Made by a program: the position numbers and the translations under genes. DNA of 64,000 nucleotides from Chloroflexota bacterium. GTDB lineage: Bacteria; Chloroflexota; FW602-bin22; JACPRP01. Location of the stretch: contig JACQUC010000062.1 of NCBI GenBank assembly GCA_016210495.1, positions 27,230 through 91,229 of the forward strand, given 5' to 3'. This document shows, piece after piece, positions 16,971 to 27,344 of this stretch (the stretch's first letter is position 1; each line of letters opens with the position of its first letter). The notes beneath the pieces were generated by a model, which ran no database searches, had not been told where the DNA came from, and saw nothing but the letters and a program-made list of their open reading frames with translations.

Positions 16971-19900
16971 ATGGAGATTGGAACGGTAAGACTGGTAAAT
17001 ATCGAAGACGAGATGCGGGGAGCGTACCTGGACTACGCCATGAGCGTCATTACGGCGCGTGCACTGCCCGATGTGCGCGACGGCCTCAAGCCCGTCCAGC
17101 GGCGCATTCTTTACGCTATGGACGAGCTGAGCCTACGGCATACGGCGGCATACAAGAAGAGCGCCAGAATCGTCGGCGAAGTCCTCGGCAAGTACCATCC
17201 GCACGGCGATGCGCCCGTTTACGAGACGATGGTGCGCCTCGCCCAGGACTTCTCGATGCGCTACCCCCTCATCGACGGCCAGGGCAACTTCGGCTCAGTC
17301 GACGGTGACCCTCCCGCCGCAATGCGCTACACCGAGGCCAGAATGGCCGCGATTGCCGAGGAGCTGCTGGCCGACATCGACAAGAACACCGTCGTCTTTG
17401 TCCCCAATTTCGATGGAAGCCTGAAAGAACCAACCGTGATGCCTGCCAAGCTCCCGAATCTTCTGATCAATGGCTCGTCAGGCATCGCCGTGGGTATGGC
17501 GACGAATATCCCGCCCCATAACCTGAACGAGGTCGTCGACGCCACCATCTACGTGGTAGATCACTTCGGCCGTTGCCTCGACGCCGGAGTGCCCTTCGAG
17601 GTGATGTGGGCGCGTGTGCTCAACGTGCCTGTGGAAGCAGACGTGCTGGCCGCCAGCCTGGGCAAACTGAAGGTCGATATGCGCACTCGAGTGAGCGCCG
17701 AGGCTGCCAAGTTGGCCAAGCGGCCCGCGGACGAGCATCGTGCCCAGGCGCTGCTGAATATTGTCGACGAGATGGTAGACATCCCGCCTGACGACCTGAT
17801 GGGGATGATCAAGGGCCCGGATTTCCCCACCGCCGGGATTATCCTGGGGGAAGATGGCATCAAAAGCGCTTACACCACCGGGCACGGTCGGGTTACCATC
17901 AGGGCCAAGGCCCATGTCGAAGACATGCGGGGCAATCGATCTCAGATCGTCGTCACGCAGTTGCCATTCCAGGTAAACAAGGCTAGCCTGATAGAGAAGA
18001 TGGCCGAGCTGGTGCGTGACCGCCGTGTAGAGGGCATCTCTGAGCTACGCGACGAATCCGATCGCCAGGGTATGCGGATCGTCGTCGAGCTCAAGCGCGA
18101 GGCTCAGCCCAAACAGATACTTAACCAGTTGTTCAAATACACCGCGATGCAAAGCACCTTCTCCATCAATCTCCTGGCATTGGTCGACGGGCAACCTCGC
18201 GTGCTTACGCTCAAGATGATGCTGTTGCAGTACCTCAACTTCCGGCGCGAGGTCATCACCGGGCGGACCGAGCACGACCTCGATAAGGCCAGGCACCGCG
18301 CCCACATCCTCGAAGGTCTCAAGATCGCGCTGGACCACCTGGACGAGGTAATCGCCACCATCCGCAAGTCGCGCGATGCCGAAGCGGCGCGCGCGGCCCT
18401 TATGAAGAACTTCAAGCTTACCGAGGTGCAGGCGCAGGCCATCCTCGACATGCAGTTGCGAAGGCTAGCCGCTTTGGAGCGCAAGAAGATCCTGGACGAG
18501 CTAGCCGAAACCTTGCGGCTTATCGCCCACCTGCAGGACCTTCTAGCGCATCCTGGCAAGATACTGTTTCTCGTCAAAGACGAGCTGAGCGAGCTTAAAG
18601 CCAAGTACGGCGATGAGCGGCGCACGAAAATCGTCACCGAAGAGGCCTCAGACTTCAGCGAGGAGGATCTGATCCCCGACCAGGAAATATTCGTGGCTAT
18701 CAGTGGCAAGGGCTACATCCGGCGCATCGCCGCCGATTCGTTCCGGCTACAGAGGCGGGGCAAAGGTATTGCGGGCACCGTGGCCAAGGAGGACGAGGCG
18801 CCGCAGATTCTCGCCAACGCCAGCACCCTCGACCAACTGCTGTTCTTTACCAACAAAGGTCGGGCGGCGCAGACCAAGGCGCACGAGCTGCCTGACGTCG
18901 GTCGGCAGGCACGGGGCCTCCCGGTCTCGAACTTCCTTACTGTTCAATCGGACGAGCGCATTATAGGCATATTGCCGGTGCGCAGCTTCGATCAGACGAC
19001 CTACGTTCTTCTGGCGACGCGCGGTGGCGAAGTCAAGCGTGTGGCCCTTGGCGAGTTCGTCTCGGCCAGGGCCGGCGGCATCATCGCTATGAGCGTTCCG
19101 GAGGGGGACGAGATCGTCGCCGCCATCCTGACCACAGGCGAGGATCACATCGTATTGGTGACGCAGCAGGGCCAGGCGCTGAGGTTCTCGGAAGGCGACG
19201 TCCGAGCGGCGGGCCGGACTGCCGGCGGTGTTCGCGGCATCCGTTTGGCTGGGGGCGACGGCGTGGTCGTCGCCGAGGTCGCCCGCGACGACGCCGAGAT
19301 TGTGACGGTCACGCGGAACGGCTTTGGGAAGAGAAGCACGCTAGCCGACTTCCCCGTACAGGGACGCGCCGGCGGCGGGGTCCGCGCGATGGCCGTGGGT
19401 GCCAGGAACGGTCCTATCGCGGGCGCCAGGATTGCAAAAGAAGGCGGCGAGATCATGATCGTGTCGTCGGGTGGCCTGGTGGTGCGAACCCCCGTGGAGG
19501 AGATCCCGGCGATGAGCAGAACCGCGCAGGGCGCGGTCATCGCTGGACTAGAAAAGGGAGACCACATCGCCGCGCTGTTTTACATCAACGGCCGGAGCGA
19601 GACTAAGCAGGGCCCGAAAGTCCCCTCTCCGACGGATATATCGCCCGATGCGCCCCGGAAACCGGAACCGCCTACCGGGAAAGCCGGACGAGCCAAGACC
19701 GCTGCGCCCAAGCCGAACGCTTCGAAGACATCCGGAGCACCCGCGGACGGCAAGAAAGTCCGGAAGTCGGCCGTCTCGGAGAAGCTACAGCAAGCGGAGG
19801 CAAAGCCAACGAGCGAAAAGCCAAAGGGAAAAGAGAAGGCCGACACGGCCGGCGTGGCGAACTCCCCCGGTTCCGACAAAGAGCCTTCGCCCAAGACAGC

Positions 19901-20342
19901 GCCTTCGCCCACGAAGCCGACCTCGGCCAAGAAGGCATCGACAACTCCTTCTGTGTCCAAGCAGACCCCGCCGAAGTCCCAACAACAGGCGCCAGCGCCA
20001 GAGACGAGGCGGGTTGTCTACACCAGGTCAGAGGAGCCGGTGACACCTCCGCCGGCCAGGATTGCGGATTCCCAGCGCCAGTCGCGGCAGCAGGGTGCCA
20101 CCAAGTCCGGCAAGGAGGTGGATTCCGCGAAGAAGAATCCTACGCTCTTAAGCTCTATAGCCTCCACATTGGGCGAAAAGGGCGCAAAGAAGAAAGAGCC
20201 CTCTAGTGCGGCGACTCCTGCCAGCCCGCCATCCCGCGCGCCTAAGCCAAGCACCAAGAAGGCGGAGCCTTCACAGGTATCCCTACCGCTCTTCGAGGAC
20301 AAGGGCTCAGACGGGCCTGGGAAGGATGCCAAGAAGAAATAG
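16971..20342 (+). CDS. gyrA: DNA gyrase subunit A with a long basic C-terminal tail
   Basis: 1123 residues, about 250 longer than usual. Residues 1-~500 are the breakage-reunion domain with catalytic Tyr120 ([10 protein letters not shown]). The quinolone pocket helix reads [11 protein letters not shown], so positions equivalent to E. coli Ser83/Ala84/Asp87 are Ala81, Pro82 and Glu85. Residues ~500-870 form the beta-pinwheel; the GyrA-box region reads QRRGKG (~593-598), one Gly shorter than QRRGGKG, so assignment to gyrase rather than topo IV ParC is likely but not certain. Residues ~875-1123 are a Lys/Pro/Ala/Ser-rich disordered tail ending in QVSLPLF (1102-1108) and a Lys-rich stub. No gyrB is nearby. 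Confidence 0.9.
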   Translation: MEIGTVRLVNIEDEMRGAYLDYAMSVITARALPDVRDGLKPVQRRILYAMDELSLRHTAAYKKSARIVGEVLGKYHPHGDAPVYETMVRLAQDFSMRYPLIDGQGNFGSVDGDPPAAMRYTEARMAAIAEELLADIDKNTVVFVPNFDGSLKEPTVMPAKLPNLLINGSSGIAVGMATNIPPHNLNEVVDATIYVVDHFGRCLDAGVPFEVMWARVLNVPVEADVLAASLGKLKVDMRTRVSAEAAKLAKRPADEHRAQALLNIVDEMVDIPPDDLMGMIKGPDFPTAGIILGEDGIKSAYTTGHGRVTIRAKAHVEDMRGNRSQIVVTQLPFQVNKASLIEKMAELVRDRRVEGISELRDESDRQGMRIVVELKREAQPKQILNQLFKYTAMQSTFSINLLALVDGQPRVLTLKMMLLQYLNFRREVITGRTEHDLDKARHRAHILEGLKIALDHLDEVIATIRKSRDAEAARAALMKNFKLTEVQAQAILDMQLRRLAALERKKILDELAETLRLIAHLQDLLAHPGKILFLVKDELSELKAKYGDERRTKIVTEEASDFSEEDLIPDQEIFVAISGKGYIRRIAADSFRLQRRGKGIAGTVAKEDEAPQILANASTLDQLLFFTNKGRAAQTKAHELPDVGRQARGLPVSNFLTVQSDERIIGILPVRSFDQTTYVLLATRGGEVKRVALGEFVSARAGGIIAMSVPEGDEIVAAILTTGEDHIVLVTQQGQALRFSEGDVRAAGRTAGGVRGIRLAGGDGVVVAEVARDDAEIVTVTRNGFGKRSTLADFPVQGRAGGGVRAMAVGARNGPIAGARIAKEGGEIMIVSSGGLVVRTPVEEIPAMSRTAQGAVIAGLEKGDHIAALFYINGRSETKQGPKVPSPTDISPDAPRKPEPPTGKAGRAKTAAPKPNASKTSGAPADGKKVRKSAVSEKLQQAEAKPTSEKPKGKEKADTAGVANSPGSDKEPSPKTAPSPTKPTSAKKASTTPSVSKQTPPKSQQQAPAPETRRVVYTRSEEPVTPPPARIADSQRQSRQQGATKSGKEVDSAKKNPTLLSSIASTLGEKGAKKKEPSSAATPASPPSRAPKPSTKKAEPSQVSLPLFEDKGSDGPGKDAKKK

Positions 20343-20399
20343 CCTGCCCACCGCTATCCTGGGGGCTTCTTGTACAGGCAAGGCGGTGTTGGCATCATT

Positions 20400-21986
20400 C
20401 TACTTTGGCGGACGCTCTCGCAGCTCGTAGATCTCGATGATCGGCCCGCCCAGGTCGAACGCGGGATCGAAACGCTTGAGCAGGCGCTCCTCGTTGAACA
20501 GGGCGTCGTAGAAGGCAGCCTGGGCCCTGTACCGCTCGGGCTCTAGAAGTACTCTGCTGTACATGTAGTTGCTCGCTACCAGATACCGATAACCCTCGCG
20601 GTAATAATCGTCCAGGGTTGGCCCGGCCGCCAGGACGGCCCGCTCCGTGACATCGAAGTCTGTGCCCCCTAGCGCTGCGGCATACCATTCCTGCAAGATG
20701 CGGCTTTTGGCTGGTAGGTTTTGCACAATCCACTCCCGCGCCTGCACCCGCGTGGGATTCATCTGGGTGACGTGGTACAGGACCACCTGAGACAAGGGCC
20801 AGACCGCGACCAGCAAGACGGCGAGGAGGAAAAGAGCCCGTCCTGCTACCAGGCTCATCTGGAGGCGGGCTGAGATGAATCGAACGATTAGGCTCAGCGT
20901 ATCGGCCACGAACAGCGCCAGCACCGGGATTATCTGGAACATCCAGCGGTGCCCGTGTAGAGCCGAGAGGCTCGTTCCGAAGAGAACCACGAGCACAAAC
21001 CAGAGCAGCAACAACTGCGCCGTTTGACGGCGCCAAACTATCAGCCCCGCTCCCACGGCCGCCAATATTGCCTCGGGCCAGGTCATGTTTTGCGGTATCG
21101 CCTCCCGAAGGTACCAGGCAATGTTGCCCAGTGTAGACAGTCCGTCCATCCCCAGGTGAGCGCTCTCTGCTTCCTCGGACAGGCTCTTCAACGCGGCAGG
21201 AAAATCCAGGAAAAAGTACGGCGTCGACAGGCCAAAACCGAGGACGGCCACCAGTGAGCCTGCGGTGGCGCCACGCAAGCGAGCGATCACACCGCGAAAG
21301 GATGGGGAACGCTGCCACAGGTGCGCGGCGTTGGCGGCGATGAGCAGCGGCACGAGCGCGACCATAAAGTAGCGGGTGCTTATGCTCAGCCCGATTACGA
21401 ACCCCGCCATCACGTTGTTCGCCATCGTCGGCCGATCGTATGTCCTCAGGCAGAGCCAAACGCTGACCATTCCAAAGAACGTGGCCGCCGTGTCTGTGCG
21501 CACGTACTGGGCGTAAAGAGCGACAATCGGCACAAAGACGGAAAGGAAGGAGCCTGCGAGCGCAACTCGCCTCCCAAAGACGCGCCGCCCCACCAGATAT
21601 ACAAACGGGACGCTCAACGCCGAGTACAGCGACGTCAGCAATCTGCCGAGAAGGTAGAACTCGCTCGGATTGGCATCGAAGTTGACCTGCAAGTTTGGAT
21701 CGAGCCGAAAAAGGGTTCCGCGATGTGCAACCGCATTCCACACGTGGTACACACCCGCGAGAGGATAGGTGATGGTCGACCCCGGGTGGCCGAACCAGCC
21801 CGGGTTGAGGTTGCCCGACGAAGCGATCCGCACCGCCGGGAGGACGAAGAAGTGCTCGTCGACTTCAGCAGTATAGGGAAGGTTCCTCTGGATGCCCCAA
21901 AGGTGGAAAGCCAGCGTCAAGAGCACGATGAATACGACAATCCAGCGTGACGCCGCGTCCCTCTGCGGAATCCGCCCGCAAATCAA
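20400..21986 (-). CDS. GT39/ArnT-like polytopic glycosyltransferase
   Basis: About 528 residues with ~10-12 membrane segments. The first periplasmic loop contains YTAEVDEHFF, matching the acidic catalytic loop of PMT/ArnT-type (GT39/GT-C) enzymes that use polyprenyl-phosphate sugars. The soluble C-terminal part (~430-528) is short. TTG 21986 was chosen because GGAGGG lies just upstream; a TTG at 22010 is an alternative. It follows the frameshifted homologue on the same strand and probably belongs to a surface glycan or glycoprotein pathway. The acceptor is unknown. Confidence 0.75.
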   Translation of the reverse strand: MICGRIPQRDAASRWIVVFIVLLTLAFHLWGIQRNLPYTAEVDEHFFVLPAVRIASSGNLNPGWFGHPGSTITYPLAGVYHVWNAVAHRGTLFRLDPNLQVNFDANPSEFYLLGRLLTSLYSALSVPFVYLVGRRVFGRRVALAGSFLSVFVPIVALYAQYVRTDTAATFFGMVSVWLCLRTYDRPTMANNVMAGFVIGLSISTRYFMVALVPLLIAANAAHLWQRSPSFRGVIARLRGATAGSLVAVLGFGLSTPYFFLDFPAALKSLSEEAESAHLGMDGLSTLGNIAWYLREAIPQNMTWPEAILAAVGAGLIVWRRQTAQLLLLWFVLVVLFGTSLSALHGHRWMFQIIPVLALFVADTLSLIVRFISARLQMSLVAGRALFLLAVLLVAVWPLSQVVLYHVTQMNPTRVQAREWIVQNLPAKSRILQEWYAAALGGTDFDVTERAVLAAGPTLDDYYREGYRYLVASNYMYSRVLLEPERYRAQAAFYDALFNEERLLKRFDPAFDLGGPIIEIYELRERPPK

Positions 21987-22067
21987 GAAGCCCTCCGTTC
22001 CACCCGCCAACAGGCTCCACAGGTGCGCTTCGGCCTGCCCGGCCGTTCAAGCCGCGCTCGCATATTA

Positions 22068-23737
22068 CTATTTTTGGTCGAGGTAATCAACTTCACTAGC
22101 TCGCCGCCAGTAGCCGCAGTCCGTCACCTGCCCGCCGTCGGGAACTAATAGCTCGAGGTCGGTGATGTACCCTCTTGCGTTCGTTCCCAGCACCACGAAG
22201 CGGAAGCCGTTAGTCCCCGTCCTCGATTGGCCGATGACGTAATCAGGAATCTCGTCCGTTTCCCGCGTGGTGACATAAGCCCAGGTATACAACGTCGCGT
22301 ATCGAAAGCTACTGGCGCCGGTCTGCGTGCAGGCTACCTGCCCATTGAGACCAGCGGAGCCGACTTCCCTGAACACGCGCAAACCCAAGCCCGACGAGGA
22401 GGCACGAACCCCGGCCCGCCAGGCTAGCTCTTCTTCGGGAGCGTAGAGAACGGGCAGATCACGATAGGAGTACGGGCTCAAACCGATTGGCCTGCCAACC
22501 GCTGGCGTGTCGGCGGCAGCGACGTAGGAGATGAAATTGGACCTGGCCGAGCTTACGACGCCGGTGTCGTTCAACAGCTTTGCGAAGGAATAGAACTGCA
22601 CCAACAGGATTATGAGCGCGGCAGCCAAGAAATAGCGCCGGCACTTTTCGCTCCCCCAATACCCAAGACCGAGGGCCAGCGTGAAGCTGAATACCTGGAG
22701 GTACCCCATCCTGGGAACGAAGCCCCGTCTGAAAATCAGGATGGGAAGCGCCGCAACTACCAGCAAGGCAAACGCCAGCACCAGCAAGCGGAGTTGCCTC
22801 TCCTTGAGATACTGCAACAGCCCCAGGCCAAAAAGCGAGTAGAAGCCGACCGCTGGAACAATGGTGAACACGATTATGGACATCCAATCGCCCGTGTCCA
22901 GGCGGCCGTGCAAATCGATCAAGTAGGTGAACAAGGCTCGATCGACGCCGTTTACCATAACGACGAAATACTCGGCAAGGTGAACCAGCATTCCTTGGCG
23001 GAGGATTGCCAGGGAAAGGTTTGTGGCGCAAAAAGCGCTCGAGCCGCCAAGTAAACCGAAAGCGGTAAGGCAACGCAGCCCAAAAGGTACTTTGCACGTT
23101 GCACCGGATGGCGACGCTCGAAGTACCAGAAGAGAACGGGGACCACCAGGATTGCGCCCAAAACCGCCTCGTAGGAGAACAGTCCCAGGAGCGACGAGGC
23201 CGCGACGACACCCAGCCATCTCCAGTCCTGGCTTCGTTGATACCGCAATGTCGCCAGGAGCATGAGAGCGTAGACCATTCCGCCGAAAAGCGTTTGCACG
23301 CCAGAGACCCAAAGAAGGTTGAACGTAGTGGACAGGTGAATCAACTGAGACAGCAACAGACAGAAGATGAACACCCAGTCTCGGCGTGGCAGAGTTCTGG
23401 GGTTGTATCTCGATGCCACGTCGAGCAGCACGGCCAACGAAAACAACACAGCGAGCCCGTTGACGATGGCGTTGATAGTATGGCCCCACCGGTTGAAGTC
23501 GCCCAACTGGTTCGCTATAAAGAAGAGTAGCCCCGCCACAGGGCGAAGCTCGGAAGCGGTCCAACCGGGAGCAAGGACGCTTTCGATTGTCCGGTTGTGG
23601 ACCAGGTACCACAGATCATCCCTGAAAAGGCCGTAGTCGGTGGCGAATCCCACGAACCAGGCGGAATATGTCGCCAGTACGACCGCCGCGACGACCACCG
23701 CAACCCAGGCGTTCTTGATTCCCAATCGCGTCCCCAA
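22068..23737 (-). pseudogene. GT39-like polytopic membrane protein interrupted by a frameshift
   Basis: Two overlapping minus-strand frames together make one ~555-residue protein. The N-terminal frame (TTG 23737 to 22952) encodes TM segments and the loop FRDDLWYLVHNRTIES, then runs out at FAPQTFPWQ. The C-terminal frame takes over at ILRQGMLVHLAEYFVVMVNG (~22995) and continues through further TM segments and a beta-rich soluble tail to 22068. The switch point is within ~22990-23005. Either the gene is decaying or a single base error is present. The fold resembles GT-C mannosyltransferases; the substrate is unknown. Confidence 0.7.
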
Positions 23738-23834
23738 CGTTACCTTCGTAGATACCTGGCATTCTAAATCTAGCCAGTACCCTTGTCAACGCGCACCCCC
23801 CAGGCACGCGAATTGCACTACAAAAATAGAAGAT

Positions 23835-24848
23835 ATGGACAAGAGACGACTCCTGACCGGAGATAGGCCGACCGGCAAGTTGCACCTGGGGCACCACGTC
23901 GGCACGCTGCAAAACCGCGTGCGGCTCCAGGATGATTACGAATGCTACTTCGTGGTGGCTGATTACCACATGCTCACCACGAGGCTGGAAGACCTGGCCG
24001 AGATCGAGGGGAACATCCGTGACGTCGTCCTCGACTACTTGAGCGTGGGCATCGACCCGAACCGTAGCACCATCTATCTGCAATCGCTGGTTCCGGAGGT
24101 GACCGAGCTGCACCTGCTGTTTTCGATGCTGGTTCCAGTTCCACGGTTGCAGCGGGTCCCTACGTTGAAGGATATGATCAGAGACCTCAAGCTGGAGAAC
24201 CCCTCCTACGGGCTGCTCGGCTATCCGGTGCTCCAGGCGGCCGACATCCTTATGGTGAAGGCGGAGGCTGTGCCCGTCGGCCGGGACCAGCTTCCGCACA
24301 TCGAGGTGACGCGCGAGATCGCCCGCCGCTTCAATCAGCTCTTCGGCAGCGTGCTGCCCGAGCCTGACGCCCTGGTCGGCGACGTGCCCAGTCTCGTAGG
24401 AACCGACGGACACACAAAGATGAGCAAATCTTTGGGCAATGCCATCTTCTTGTCCGATGATCCGGAAACCGTGAACAAGAAAGTGATAGGTATGTACACG
24501 GACCCGCGGCGCATACATCCCGATATCCCTGGCCGCGTCGAGGGCAACCCCGTCTTTGTCTACCACGATCTTTTCAACAAGGACCGCGACGAGGTCGACG
24601 CGCTGAAGCATCGCTATCGGATGGGAACCGTGGGGGACGTCGAGGTGAAACGACGCCTGTCCAGCGCCCTGAATGAGTTCCTCGATCCCATTCGCCAGCG
24701 TCGAGCCCAGTTCGCCAAAGACCCCGGGATCGTCCGTGACATAATCGCCAACGGCAGTGCCAGAGCGGCACAGGAGGCAAGAGCCACCCTGGCCCAAGTG
24801 AGACAGGCGATGCACCTGGACTATTTCAGGGATGTCGGTCAGCCGTGA
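23835..24848 (+). CDS. trpS: Tryptophan--tRNA ligase
   Basis: A 337-residue class Ic synthetase. It has the HIGH-type motif (PTGKLHLGHHVG, residues 11-22) and KMSKS in GTDGHTKMSKSLGN, both contacting ATP, plus GRDQLPHIEVTREIARRFN, characteristic of TrpS. It charges tRNA-Trp. The start at ATG 23835 is consistent with the immediate onset of the catalytic fold (MDKRRLLTGDRPTGK); earlier in-frame codons are antisense to the upstream gene. It appears monocistronic. Confidence 0.96.
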   Translation: MDKRRLLTGDRPTGKLHLGHHVGTLQNRVRLQDDYECYFVVADYHMLTTRLEDLAEIEGNIRDVVLDYLSVGIDPNRSTIYLQSLVPEVTELHLLFSMLVPVPRLQRVPTLKDMIRDLKLENPSYGLLGYPVLQAADILMVKAEAVPVGRDQLPHIEVTREIARRFNQLFGSVLPEPDALVGDVPSLVGTDGHTKMSKSLGNAIFLSDDPETVNKKVIGMYTDPRRIHPDIPGRVEGNPVFVYHDLFNKDRDEVDALKHRYRMGTVGDVEVKRRLSSALNEFLDPIRQRRAQFAKDPGIVRDIIANGSARAAQEARATLAQVRQAMHLDYFRDVGQP

Positions 24849-24912
24849 GCCCGCTTGGATCATGGTCGGCCCTCGACCAAATCCTCAGCCCTTGGCCCCC
24901 AGGCCCCGACAG

Positions 24913-25800
24913 CTACCAGAAGTGATCTTCGTGCGGCTGCGAGCCCTCAATCTCCAGTTGCAGCGTGCAATGGGTAAGCTTGTACTTCCGTTGCATGGCC
25001 TCACATACTTGCTCGAGGATGTGCTGTCTATCGGCTGCATCCTCCACCACCACGTGTCCACTCATTGAGACCAGCCCCGAGGTTACCGTCCAAACGTGCA
25101 AGTCGTGCACCGACTTCACGCCAGATACCTCCAGCAGCGTATCTTCAAGGCTCCTTAGATTGATGTGCGCGGGGGCGGCTTCCATCAAGACGTCGATAGC
25201 CTCCTGAGTAAGTTGCCAGGCATTGAAGATTATCAGGAGGCCGATGAGGATGCTGATGCCGGGGTCGGCGAGAAGGAATCCCGTGGCAATGATGACCAAG
25301 GCGGCCGACACGGTTCCAACCGATGCCGATGCGTCGCTCACCACGTGCATGAAGGCCGCCCTGACGTTCAGGTTCTCTTTCACGTGGCCGGATAGAACGA
25401 AGGCGCTGGCCAGGTTTGCGGCCAGACCGATGCTGGCCACGATCAGCATGAGGCCACTCCGAACCTCGCCGGGGTTCTGCAACCTTGTATAGGCCTCGTA
25501 TAGAATGTATAGCGCGACTACTACCAACAGGATGCCGTTGAACAACGCGGCCAGTATCTCTGTGCGATAGTATCCGTACGTTTTCTCGGGCGGGGCCGGC
25601 CGGCTTGACAGCCACAAGGCAAAAAGGCCAAGGCCCAGCGCCGCGAGATCGCTCAACATGTGTACGGCGTCGGCAATCAGAGCCAGGCTGTTCGCGACAA
25701 ATCCTCCCACCAACTCGGCCACAAACACCACCCCGGTGACCCCCAGGGCAATCGCCAGGCTTCTGGAATCCCTTTGCAGCATCTCTGCATGCTCCGCCAA
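24913..25800 (-). CDS. Cation diffusion facilitator family transporter
   Basis: A 295-residue CDF exporter with six TM helices. The Zn-site motifs are D44xxH47xxxD51 region in TM2 (ADAVHMLSD) and H152xxxD156 in TM5 (HVVSDASAS). The cytoplasmic C-terminal domain (~210-290, HDLHVWTVTSG) is the usual metal-sensing dimer. A Zn2+/Co2+/Cd2+-proton antiport role is likely. The start is TTG 25800 with AAAGGGGGTG 9 nt upstream. Divergent from the MTH1187-family gene. Confidence 0.9.
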   Translation of the reverse strand: MAEHAEMLQRDSRSLAIALGVTGVVFVAELVGGFVANSLALIADAVHMLSDLAALGLGLFALWLSSRPAPPEKTYGYYRTEILAALFNGILLVVVALYILYEAYTRLQNPGEVRSGLMLIVASIGLAANLASAFVLSGHVKENLNVRAAFMHVVSDASASVGTVSAALVIIATGFLLADPGISILIGLLIIFNAWQLTQEAIDVLMEAAPAHINLRSLEDTLLEVSGVKSVHDLHVWTVTSGLVSMSGHVVVEDAADRQHILEQVCEAMQRKYKLTHCTLQLEIEGSQPHEDHFW

Positions 25801-25956
25801 GGCTTTTCACCCCCTTTCGCCGACGCCCATTCCGTTCACGAAGTGGCGCAATTTCCATGCCAGGCTCGTCGGCTTAGGCCACGTTGGCACAGTTCGTGCA
25901 GCCAGCAAGGGGTAACGGCGCGAGCCGCGCTCGAATTCTTGCGCAAGCGCAAGGTC

Positions 25957-25997
25957 CCCAGCCGCGTAGGGGCGAGGAATCCTCGCCCTAGGCTGGG
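25957..25997. repeat. Long GTAGGGG-type hairpin
   Basis: Nested arms: CCCAGCC (25957-25963) with GGCTGGG (25991-25997), and TAGGGGCGAGG with CCTCGCCCTA around an AAT loop. An outer GGTAACGG/CCGTTACC pair (~25912 and ~26006) brackets it. It lies between the divergent CDF and MTH1187-family genes. Confidence 0.75.
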
Positions 25998-26049
25998 CCG
26001 CGGACCGTTACCTGAATTTCATACCACAAACTAGCCAAGGAGGTGCGTA

Positions 26050-26388
26050 ATGATCGTCGCAGAGGTAAGCATTGAGCCCATCGGCACTGGCACGCCCAGC
26101 TATGGCGACCTCGTGGCCGAGAGCGTCAAAGTTCTCAAGGGCCAAAATGATGTGACGTACGACATCACGGCTATGGGCACGATCCTGGAGGGGGACCGGG
26201 AGAAGGTCATAAGGCTGGTGAACGAAATGACCGAGGCCTGTTTCAAGGCCGGCGCCAAGCGCTGTCTCACCAACGTCCGCCTTGATGAGCGCCGCGACAG
26301 GCCGATGCTCCCGATGGAGGAAATGGAGCGCCAGATTGAGCAGAAACTGGGTATTGCGCCAGGCCCCAGAATGGGCACGCGCATTTAA
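26050..26388 (+). CDS. MTH1187-family thiamine-binding protein
   Basis: A 112-residue ferredoxin-like fold protein with the family opening MIVAEVSIEPIGTG and the core YDITAMGTILEGDREKV, followed by CLTNVRLDERRDR. Members of the MTH1187/YkoF family bind thiamine or its pyrimidine moiety; physiological roles are mostly untested. AAGGAGGT precedes ATG 26050. It stands alone, convergent with prs (14 bp between stops). No TPP riboswitch was seen upstream. Confidence 0.85.
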   Translation: MIVAEVSIEPIGTGTPSYGDLVAESVKVLKGQNDVTYDITAMGTILEGDREKVIRLVNEMTEACFKAGAKRCLTNVRLDERRDRPMLPMEEMERQIEQKLGIAPGPRMGTRI

Positions 26389-26402
26389 CCCGGTAAAACC
26401 AG

Positions 26403-27344
26403 CTAGCGGAAGAGCGCCCCGACAGAGCCACCGCTGTGTATGCGCTTCATAGCCTCGGCTAGCAATGGCGCCACGGAAACAAGCTTGATGATCGGTAATC
26501 GCTTGTGCTCCGGCAGCGGAATCGTGTCGGTGGTGACAAGCTCCTGGATTTCGCTGGCTCGCAGCCGCTCAATCGCCGGGCCTGACAGCACGGCGTGCGT
26601 ACAGCATGCGTAGACCTCGGCCACGCCCGCTGCTTTCAAGACGCGGGCGGTCTGCGTCACGGTTGAGGCCGTGTCGATTTCGTCGTCGACGATAATCGCT
26701 CGCTTGCCCGCAACGTCGCCGATCACGCTCAGCATCTCCGGACGCGCGCTCAGAGGATCGCGGCGTTTCTCGATCAGGGCCATTGGCACGCGCAGAAGCG
26801 CCGCGAAATTTCGCGCGCGCTTGGCCGCCCCGAAATCCGGGGCCACGGCCACGACGTTCTGTAGCTGCTTGCGCGCAAAATGCTCGACGAGAAGCCGCAG
26901 CGCCGTCATTTCGTCCACGGGGATGCTAAAGAAGCCTTGAATCTGGGGGGCGTGTAGGTCCAGGGTCAGCAGGCGGTTGGCACCTGCCACCGTCACTAGA
27001 TCCGCAATCAATCGTGCCGTGATGGGCACTCTCGGCTGATCTTTCTTGTCGGATCGCCCGTAAGCGTAATAGGGGATTACCGCCGTGATCCTGGCCGCGG
27101 AGGCTCGCTTGAGCGCATCCAGCATGATCAGCAACTCCACCAGACTCCTGTTCACCGGCGAGCAGGTAGGCTGCACGACAAACACATCCTGCTCGCGCAC
27201 AGGATCCAGAATCCTGACGAAGATGTTCTCATTGCTGAACTCGAACACCTCGGCGCCGCCCAGAGGTACGCTCATATGCTGGCATATGGCTGAGGCAAGG
27301 CTGGGGTGAGCGTTCCCGGTGAAAATCATCATTTGCCCGTACAA
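26403..27344 (-). CDS. prs: Ribose-phosphate pyrophosphokinase
   Basis: 313 residues. It makes PRPP from ribose 5-phosphate and ATP for nucleotide, His and Trp synthesis. The N-terminus IFTGNAHPSLA, the flexible-loop region YAYGRSDKKDQPRVPIT, LDLHAPQIQGFF and the PRPP-binding loop IIVDDEIDTASTV are all visible. TTG 27344 has GGGAGG 8 nt upstream; ATG 27332 is an alternative giving the more usual MMIFTG start. The product also feeds the ribose 5-phosphate economy shared with pdxS and deoC. Confidence 0.95.
   Translation of the reverse strand: MYGQMMIFTGNAHPSLASAICQHMSVPLGGAEVFEFSNENIFVRILDPVREQDVFVVQPTCSPVNRSLVELLIMLDALKRASAARITAVIPYYAYGRSDKKDQPRVPITARLIADLVTVAGANRLLTLDLHAPQIQGFFSIPVDEMTALRLLVEHFARKQLQNVVAVAPDFGAAKRARNFAALLRVPMALIEKRRDPLSARPEMLSVIGDVAGKRAIIVDDEIDTASTVTQTARVLKAAGVAEVYACCTHAVLSGPAIERLRASEIQELVTTDTIPLPEHKRLPIIKLVSVAPLLAEAMKRIHSGGSVGALFR

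Noticed and set aside
25912..26049. Riboswitch upstream of the thiamine-binding family gene
   Set aside because: No TPP-riboswitch core is recognisable; the structure seen is the dispersed hairpin repeat.
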